Assembly (NCBI GenBank): GCA_965267245.1
Contig: OZ253939.1
Location: forward strand, 5,146,001-5,210,000
Reading direction: 5' to 3'
DNA: 64,000 nt
Source of the DNA: JANSWY01 sp965267245
GTDB lineage: Bacteria > Bacteroidota > Bacteroidia > Cytophagales > Cyclobacteriaceae
In this document: one piece after another, positions 58,600 to 64,000 of the stretch
Numbering within the stretch: the stretch's first letter is position 1
How the letters are laid out: every line of letters starts with the position of its first letter
The notes under the pieces: model-generated
The model's input: only the letters and a program-made list of their open reading frames with translations
Told to the model about the DNA's origin: nothing
Databases searched by the model: none
Translations under genes and position numbers: made by a program

Positions 58600-59385
58600 A
58601 TGAAAGCAACTCTAATTTTGGTTACTCTTTTGGTAATAATACTGACTTCCCAAAGTTCCGTTTCGCAAGGGAGTTTTTCAGGTAATTATGTGAAGAGTTT
58701 GGAAATTGAATCTGGTGAGTTTATAGTTTATTCAGGAGACTCATTGAGAATCGACTCATTATCCATGGGTGATCAATCTCAGTTAATTATTCAAAATGAT
58801 GCCTACATAGTAATCAGAAGTGCTGCCATTGGTGAAAAATGCAGCATTTCTGCTGAAGGATTGAATGGCACACCTGGTAGGGATGGCGATTACCAATTTA
58901 TTGATGGTCTTCCTGGAAATATTGGTGAAAGAGGTAGAAATCTAACTTTAGTAATAAACCTGGAGTCTTTAAAGTCCCTCAGTATATCAACCAAAGGTGG
59001 GAATGGTGGACCCGGTGGCAGTGGGTATTATCCAGAGAGAAATACAGTTCCTGGAGCTACTGGTTTTGATGGTGGAGATGGAGGACCTGGTGGATCAGGT
59101 GGAGATGGAGGACATCTCAAACTATATTACTCCAGTCGAGAGTTTATACCAATAGTAAATAAGGTTTCTGAGCATTCATTATATATCAATACAGCGGCAG
59201 GGAGCTGTGGTAAACCGGGTAAACCAGGAGAGGGTGGATCCGGTGGATCACGAAGTATTATTCAGGACCCTAAAACTGGTAGAATTATTCAAAAAATAAA
59301 TAGCGGTGCTCGTGGTAGGTCAGGGAAGACTGGAACTGGTTGTAGACCGGCATTGGATGGAGAAGTAGTTTTAATGAGGTTATAA
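58600..59385 (+). CDS. secreted glycine-rich, collagen-like protein
   Basis: The product has 261 residues. A signal peptide (about 1-22) leads to a beta-like domain (about 25-85). Glycine-rich segments with Gly-X-X triplets follow: GLNGTPGRDGDYQF, GGNGGPGGSGYYPER, GFDGGDGGPGGSGGDGG, GSCGKPGKPGEGGSGGS and GARGRSGKTGTGCRPALDG. Several Gly-Pro-Gly and GxP triplets recall collagen-like repeats but are short and interrupted. It is probably a surface or matrix protein. A pair of cysteines flanks the last segments. No close family name. Confidence 0.7.
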   Translation: MKATLILVTLLVIILTSQSSVSQGSFSGNYVKSLEIESGEFIVYSGDSLRIDSLSMGDQSQLIIQNDAYIVIRSAAIGEKCSISAEGLNGTPGRDGDYQFIDGLPGNIGERGRNLTLVINLESLKSLSISTKGGNGGPGGSGYYPERNTVPGATGFDGGDGGPGGSGGDGGHLKLYYSSREFIPIVNKVSEHSLYINTAAGSCGKPGKPGEGGSGGSRSIIQDPKTGRIIQKINSGARGRSGKTGTGCRPALDGEVVLMRL

Positions 59386-59387
59386 AA

Positions 59388-59415
59388 AAAGTCCGGCTCT
59401 CGGGTACCGGACTTT
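59388..59415 (-). terminator. terminator after fbp
   Basis: AAAGTCCGG (59388-59396) pairs perfectly with CCGGACTTT (59407-59415) with a 10-base loop. On the minus strand the stem is followed by a run of T, so it terminates fbp. On the plus strand it lacks a T-run, so it is weaker for the glycine-rich gene. Confidence 0.85.
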
Positions 59416-59468
59416 CGGGGTAAACGTTGCTTATATGCCTACAGGCATATAGTCATCATAAATGTGCG

Positions 59469-60479
59469 TTATGGGGTATTCATAACGCTTTCGGCTATAA
59501 ATTGAGAGGCTTCATCAACCATCTCAGAGGATCCTATATACAAAGGAGTTCTTTGGTGGAATTCCTTTGGTTCAATATCTAAAATTCTTTGTTTCCCATC
59601 TGTTGCCTTGCCTCCAGATTGCTCTACAATGAAGGCTAATGCATTGGCCTCATACAGCAATCTCAGCTTGCCTTTTGGTGCCTTGTCAGTACTTGGGTAA
59701 ATGTAAACACCACCCTTCAGCATATTTCTATGAAAATCAGCCACCAATGAACCGATATACCTTGCAGAATAAGCTTTTTCCTTACAATGCATGATATAAT
59801 CTCTTGTGGCTTGCGAAAAAGCGTGCCACGAACCTTCATTGATTGAGTAAATATTTCCGGATTTAGGGGAAACCATCTTACTATGAGACAATACAAATTC
59901 ACCTAATGACGGTTCTAATGTAAATCCATTTACTCCATGACCTGTGGTATAAACCAGCATTGTCGACGATCCATATAATATGTAACCCGCCGCAACCTGC
60001 TCACTACCTTTTTGTAAAATGTCTTCTGTTTGTACAGGTCCACCAATTGGTGAAATTCTTCTGTAAATAGAAAAGATGGTACCAATAGATACATTGACAT
60101 CTATGTTTGAAGAACCATCCAGAGGATCAATTGCTACAACGTACCGACAATCCGGGTTAAGGTGTACAATTTCTTCATCTTCCTCCGAAACAACTGCACA
60201 GGTTTGGCCACCATTTTTGAATGCCCTTATAAACCTGATATTGGCAATAACATCAAGTTTTTGTTGGTCTTCACCCTGAACATTTTTTGACCCAAAACCT
60301 CCAGCTATATCCAGTAAACCAGACTTGTTAACTTCTCTATTTACAATTTTTGCTGCAAGGGCAATATCTCTTAGTAATTGAGACAATTCTCCTGTTGCAA
60401 AAGGAAAGTCATCCTGCTTTTTCTTGATGAATCTATCTAGTGTTGTGCCAATCGGTAGTCCTAAATCGCTCTTCGTCAT
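59469..60479 (-). CDS. fbp: class 1 fructose-1,6-bisphosphatase
   Basis: The product has 336 residues. The metal site and catalytic region are VVSEEDEEIVHL, VVAIDPLDGSSNIDVNVSIGTIFSI and NEGSWHAFSQATRDYI, with ARYIGSLVADFHRNMLKGGVYIYP binding the substrate phosphate. EANALAFIVEQSGGKATDG is near the C-terminus. It returns fructose 1,6-bisphosphate to fructose 6-phosphate in gluconeogenesis. The next gene, aspartate kinase, is divergent from it. Confidence 0.97.
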   Translation of the reverse strand: MTKSDLGLPIGTTLDRFIKKKQDDFPFATGELSQLLRDIALAAKIVNREVNKSGLLDIAGGFGSKNVQGEDQQKLDVIANIRFIRAFKNGGQTCAVVSEEDEEIVHLNPDCRYVVAIDPLDGSSNIDVNVSIGTIFSIYRRISPIGGPVQTEDILQKGSEQVAAGYILYGSSTMLVYTTGHGVNGFTLEPSLGEFVLSHSKMVSPKSGNIYSINEGSWHAFSQATRDYIMHCKEKAYSARYIGSLVADFHRNMLKGGVYIYPSTDKAPKGKLRLLYEANALAFIVEQSGGKATDGKQRILDIEPKEFHQRTPLYIGSSEMVDEASQFIAESVMNTP

Positions 60480-60582
60480 ATTTCTAATGAAAACGTTTGC
60501 AAATATAATTTTAATTTTAAAAAATCCATGAAATAGAAGAATTAAAACGTTTGTATTTAAAAAATTTTAATATTTGCCATCT

Positions 60583-61821
60583 ATGAAAGTGTTTAAGTTT
60601 GGTGGTGCTTCTGTAAAAGATGCCTTAGGAGTTGTTAACCTCGGAGAGATAGTTAAAAAAAATGCTGATCCAGGTGATGTGATTATTGTTTCCGCTATGG
60701 GTAAATCTACAGTAGCGCTGGAGAATCTTGCTGAAAAAGCAATTAGAGGAGAGGATTATGGAGCTGATTTTGAGCATTTTAAGTCATATCATTCCGAGAT
60801 TATCAATGGATTAGAGTTAAGTGATATTGGAAGAATAAATCATTTTTTTGACCATCTCGCGAATACACTCACAACTGCCAAAACATTCCCAAGACCAGAA
60901 TTGTGGGATACAGTGATGTCTGTCGGTGAACTGATATCAACAAGTATTGTCAGTGAATACCTGAAGCAAGAGATCAGTAATGTATCATGGCGTGATGCAA
61001 GAGATTTGATATTAACTGATGAAAATTATAATGAAGCAGTTGTGGACTGGGTCATAACTGAAAAGCAAATCAGATACCACCTGGCGGATTCTAACTATAT
61101 ATATGTAACACAAGGGTTCATTGGTAAGAATACCTTGGATAAGACTACTACTCTCGGGAAAGAAGGGTCAGATTTTACTGCTGCAATTATGGCATATTGT
61201 TTAGATGGGGAATCCGTAACCATCTGGAAGGATGTCCCCGGTGTACTCAGCGCTGACCCGAAACTTATGGAGAACGCGAGAATGTTCGATCATCTATCTT
61301 ATCAGGAGGCAGCTGAAATGACTTATTACGGTGCTAAGGTAATTCACCCGAAAACCATACGGCCTTTGGCACAAAAGGGGATACCATTATATGTGCGATC
61401 ATTTTTGAACCATGACTTACCAGGAACAGAAATAAATGCTGAAGAAAAAGAACACCGGCAAGTACCGAGTTTTATTTATAAGAATGATCAGGTTTTGGTA
61501 TCGTTTAAGGCTAGGGATTTAAGTTTTATTGATGAGAAAAAGTTGAGTCTGATCTTTCATACATTTGATCGGTTGAGGGTGAAATTGAATATGGTCCAAA
61601 GTTCAGCTGTTACATTATCTGCTGTATTTGATTTTGAGTCTTCCAAAGTAAAGGAATTGATAAGTGAGCTGAGTGCTAATTTTGAGATATTATACAATAA
61701 TGAACTGAAATTGTTGACGGTCAAAAATTATGATGCGCATGTATTGGGATCTCTAAAATTGAATGAGGTGCTTTTGGAACAAAAATCCAGGTTGAATTTT
61801 CAGGTAGTCTACAGAAAATAG
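60583..61821 (+). CDS. aspartate kinase
   Basis: The product is 412 residues from the ATG at 60583 (a TTG at 60574 would add three). KVFKFGGASVKDA carries the ATP-binding Lys-Phe-Gly-Gly motif. TLGKEGSDFTAAIMAYCLDG, EMTYYGAKVIHPKTIRPL and a C-terminal ACT-type part (about 300-400: VLVSFKARDLSFIDEKKLSLIFH) follow. It makes aspartyl phosphate for lysine, methionine and threonine. As the only lysine-pathway gene here it is a single-domain enzyme, not fused to homoserine dehydrogenase. Confidence 0.93.
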   Translation: MKVFKFGGASVKDALGVVNLGEIVKKNADPGDVIIVSAMGKSTVALENLAEKAIRGEDYGADFEHFKSYHSEIINGLELSDIGRINHFFDHLANTLTTAKTFPRPELWDTVMSVGELISTSIVSEYLKQEISNVSWRDARDLILTDENYNEAVVDWVITEKQIRYHLADSNYIYVTQGFIGKNTLDKTTTLGKEGSDFTAAIMAYCLDGESVTIWKDVPGVLSADPKLMENARMFDHLSYQEAAEMTYYGAKVIHPKTIRPLAQKGIPLYVRSFLNHDLPGTEINAEEKEHRQVPSFIYKNDQVLVSFKARDLSFIDEKKLSLIFHTFDRLRVKLNMVQSSAVTLSAVFDFESSKVKELISELSANFEILYNNELKLLTVKNYDAHVLGSLKLNEVLLEQKSRLNFQVVYRK

Positions 61822-61845
61822 AATGCACCATTAGTGACCTCTGTT

Positions 61846-62724
61846 TTAAACATATCTATTGAGTGTTCTTTCAACACCGCTCAGGTACGATTTTCCGAAA
61901 AGGTTTACATGCACCATTAGTGGATATAAATTATACAGGTCAGCTCTTTGAGAAAACCCTGGTTCCAATTCAAATTGTTCATTATAAGCCGAATAGAAAC
62001 GCTGGTCAAATCCACCAAATAATTGTGTAAAGGCCAGTTCTATTTCCCTGTTGCCAAAATAAACAGCCGGATCTATCAGGTAAGGTTTCCCTGCTGGTCC
62101 TACCATAAAATTGCCACTCCAGAGATCTCCATGAAGTATGGAAGGTGGATAGTCTACCAGTAAACCAGGGAGTTGAGCGAACAGGAGCCTGAATTTATTG
62201 GCAAAACTTTGTGACACCAGATTGTTATAGAGAGCAAGTCCTAACTGGACTTCTAACCGATTATCGATAAAAAAGTCAATCCAGCTTTTAGTGGGAGTGT
62301 TTTTTTGTGCCAGGCGGCCGATGTAATTGTTTTCGTCTAATCCATTTGATTCATTGCTGATCCTATGTAAAGAGGCCAGGCCATGTCCAAGTTGCTCCCA
62401 AAAATCTGATGCTGGTGGTTCCTTTTCAATGAATTCCATAATCAAAAAGTTTCTACCCTCTATTCTACCCTCATTGATGGTCTGTGGTACTTTCACCTGG
62501 TCACAAGTCTTGAGCAGTGCTAATCCGGACATTTCTTTTTGAAACATATCATTCTCCTCATCTTCATTCCATTTCACAAAATGGGTTCCAAGGTTTGATT
62601 CAAGTCGAAGGGTATTGTTGATACATCCACCCCCTACAAAATGGATAGAGACTGAATTTGGGGTTTCTCCAAATGTCTGGAATAGTAAGGATTCTAAAAA
62701 TTGCTCCAACCGAGGGTCCAGCAT
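61846..62724 (-). CDS. fructosamine kinase family protein
   Basis: The product has 292 residues of the kinase-like fold. FVGGGCINNTLRLESNLGTHFVKWN is the N-lobe with the ATP-binding lysine. ILHGDLWSGNFMVGPAGKPYLIDPAVYFGNREIELA is the catalytic loop and metal site (His-Gly-Asp, Asp-Pro-Ala). Family members phosphorylate fructosamines to repair glycated proteins or small metabolites. It ends near the convergent aspartate kinase and is 2 bases from the phosphatase gene, with which it is co-transcribed. Confidence 0.92.
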   Translation of the reverse strand: MLDPRLEQFLESLLFQTFGETPNSVSIHFVGGGCINNTLRLESNLGTHFVKWNEDEENDMFQKEMSGLALLKTCDQVKVPQTINEGRIEGRNFLIMEFIEKEPPASDFWEQLGHGLASLHRISNESNGLDENNYIGRLAQKNTPTKSWIDFFIDNRLEVQLGLALYNNLVSQSFANKFRLLFAQLPGLLVDYPPSILHGDLWSGNFMVGPAGKPYLIDPAVYFGNREIELAFTQLFGGFDQRFYSAYNEQFELEPGFSQRADLYNLYPLMVHVNLFGKSYLSGVERTLNRYV

Positions 62725-62726
62725 GC

Positions 62727-63197
62727 TTATAACTTGTGCTTTTCAATTAAATGATTGAGAAATTTTATATTCGATCTCATTAACATGTCAAATACGTGCT
62801 GAAATCCATCATCTCCACCATAATATGGATCGGGAACTTCCATATTTGATTGACCTTCATCGTACTCCCTCATTAGAAATAATCCGTCATGTTTATATCC
62901 GGTAGCATGTATGATATTTCTGAAGTTACTTTGGTCCATTGCAGCTATATAATGGAAATCTTCATAATCTTTAGGGGTAAACTGGCGGGCTTTATGGAAA
63001 ATTGGGACATTATTTTTTTGCGCTACGGTAATTGATCTTGGGTCAGGATCTTCTCCAATATGATAAGCACCGGTACCTGCACTATCGCTTCCTATCACAT
63101 CCTGAAGCCCTTTTTCTTTCACAAGATGATCAAAAATAGCCTCCGCTAAAGGCGATCGACAGATGTTTCCAAGACAAACGAAAAGTACTTTCTGCAT
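62727..63197 (-). CDS. low molecular weight protein-tyrosine phosphatase
   Basis: The product is 156 residues from the ATG at 63197; 23 basic residues before it belong to an unlikely longer reading. The P-loop VCLGNICRSPLAEAIF has Cys8 and Arg14, and the general acid Asp lies in VPDPYYGGDDGFQHVF. It removes phosphate from tyrosine, or arginine in some members. It lies 2 bases upstream of the fructosamine kinase gene; this pairing is common in bacteria. Confidence 0.95.
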   Translation of the reverse strand: MQKVLFVCLGNICRSPLAEAIFDHLVKEKGLQDVIGSDSAGTGAYHIGEDPDPRSITVAQKNNVPIFHKARQFTPKDYEDFHYIAAMDQSNFRNIIHATGYKHDGLFLMREYDEGQSNMEVPDPYYGGDDGFQHVFDMLMRSNIKFLNHLIEKHKL

Positions 63198-63302
63198 TTT
63201 TTTTAATTTTTTTTTGAGAGGGGGGTTACCTTTTTGTTTTAAGTCGTATATACTAGTGCATAACACAAATTTTATTCATACACCTGTTTAACACTTAATA
63301 AG

Positions 63303-63327
63303 AAAGCCCCGTATTAGCGGGGCTTTT
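63303..63327 (-). terminator. terminator after the DUF6588-type gene
   Basis: AAAGCCCCG (63303-63311) pairs with CGGGGCTTT (63318-63326) with a 6-base loop. It lies 28 bases beyond the stop of the gene at 63355 on the minus strand and has T-rich sequence on both sides. Confidence 0.8.
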
Positions 63328-63354
63328 CTATTTTAGTTCAATTCTAAGTCTTTA

Positions 63355-64000
63355 TTACCTGACACTTATTCCCAATCCCATTGTGAAAGTGCTATACTTT
63401 TGGATAGTATAATCAGCATGGATCGTTAAAACCAATAGTTTTAACCTGCCACCTATTGTGGCTCTTGCTCCTCCACCTTCAGAGTATTCCAAAGAAATTG
63501 GATCTGTAAAATCTAATGATTGAGTGCCTTGAGAAAGTGTATATTCTCCCAGTACATCCAAATTGGAACTTACTGCATTGAATCCAAGTCCCACGTAAGG
63601 AGTGAAGAATACAAGGTTTTTTGATGCCACCACCTGAACAGTAGTTGCACTTGCACTAAACTCTGCAGTTCCAGACCCCTGGAAGTCACCGCCGGTTAAA
63701 TTAATGCCAATCTCTGAGCTCAAGGATGTATAACCTATAAATGCACTTAGATCAATTGGGACTAGTTTCATGCCTGGGATCCATTGTTTGACATCATGCA
63801 TTACCCCAACACCGAATAGCCTGAAGCTAACATCATCGAAGTTTTGTTCTGGAACCAGACGAATCTTCAGATCAGTATTTTTAGGAAGACCTATTCCTAA
63901 TTGCAAAGTTGGTGCAGGAACACCTGCAAAAGGGACATCTTCTAAATTAAAGCCATCAGGAGCATCAATGTTGATCTCATTTTCAACAGTAAACCCATTA
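63355..64000 (-). CDS. DUF6588-type outer-membrane protein, C-terminal part (runs off the window)
   Basis: The frame is open from 63355 to the last base, so the start is outside. The visible 215 residues include VPFAGVPAPTLQLGIGLPKNTDLKIRLVP, then beta-barrel strands (VSFRLFGVGVMHDVKQWIP, LSAFIGYTSLSSEIGINLTGG, LVFFTPYVGLGFNAVSSNLDVLG) and the end FTMGLGISVR. The pattern matches DUF6588, outer-membrane-associated proteins of unknown role in this phylum. An internal ATG at 63906 is not the start, because the coding pattern continues beyond it. Confidence 0.75.
   Translation of the reverse strand, partial: NGFTVENEINIDAPDGFNLEDVPFAGVPAPTLQLGIGLPKNTDLKIRLVPEQNFDDVSFRLFGVGVMHDVKQWIPGMKLVPIDLSAFIGYTSLSSEIGINLTGGDFQGSGTAEFSASATTVQVVASKNLVFFTPYVGLGFNAVSSNLDVLGEYTLSQGTQSLDFTDPISLEYSEGGGARATIGGRLKLLVLTIHADYTIQKYSTFTMGLGISVR

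Noticed and set aside
1..64000. tRNA or rRNA genes
   Set aside because: I looked for CCA-ended cloverleaf patterns and rRNA landmarks in all intergenic stretches and found none that I could support.

Overview
The window is chromosomal DNA of a Bacteroidota bacterium, most likely a marine-type member of the Cytophagales (inferred from family content only; no rRNA gene is present). The signs are low GC, little use of Shine-Dalgarno sites, a porT-like type IX secretion gene beside ubiE, several families typical of the phylum (DUF5606, DUF2851, DUF6515- and DUF6588-like proteins, a TonB-dependent receptor with a carboxypeptidase-regulatory N-terminal domain, PorT-like beta-barrels), LytS/LytTR regulation and several TTG starts.

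Layout. 1-1190: an RND efflux pump (adaptor plus the first codons of the inner-membrane transporter). About 2.1-13.1 kb: a chromosomal integron. Ten gene cassettes are bounded by attC-like imperfect palindromes, followed by one distal gene whose site has decayed, and headed by a tyrosine recombinase at 11998-13140. All cassette genes and the integrase lie on the minus strand, so the integrase points into the array. The attI-proximal cassette (11206-11963) is an exact 758-bp copy of the eighth cassette (4867-5624). Cargo is mostly unknown small proteins: secreted, membrane-anchored, TonB C-terminal, MORN/YwqK-like and STM3941-like. 13.3-15.0 kb: small conserved unknowns and an outer-membrane barrel. 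15.3-19.99 kb: pgk, beta-barrel and lipoprotein genes, pirin, and two short genes. 20.2-24.5 kb: sucrose phosphorylase, an EF-hand protein and a penicillin-acylase-family lipoprotein. 24.5-27.4 kb: two tandem sulfotransferases with a cyclic-peptide-type ABC exporter. 27.5-34.6 kb: ABM-domain protein, SAM hydrolase-type protein, PhoH, ComEC and RecQ. 34.7-41.3 kb: TonB-dependent receptor, LytS/LytTR two-component pair, methyl-accepting protein, DUF6515-like protein. 41.4-64 kb: mainly housekeeping genes (saccharopine-dehydrogenase family, trmN6, rnhA, marC, serC-like, aroQ, xerD, pyrD, ftsK, lolA, pyrF, ubiE/porT, engB, fbp, aspartate kinase, fructosamine kinase, low-molecular-weight phosphatase).

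The most notable system is the integron. Its sites keep the classical arrangement (AACA at one end, CGTT at the other, paired arms with an unpaired spacer and sometimes an extra base). Almost all mismatches between arms are G-T wobbles on one strand only, the strand expected to fold in attC recombination. The neighbouring recombinase appears to lack the IntI-specific insertion and is transcribed toward the cassettes. A duplicated cassette next to the integrase points to insertion at a nearby attI, which I place at a 22-bp perfect palindrome just after the integrase stop. Whether this recombinase works on these sites is inference. The rest of the window is ordinary core genome with a few small genes and unexplained intergenic elements noted below.
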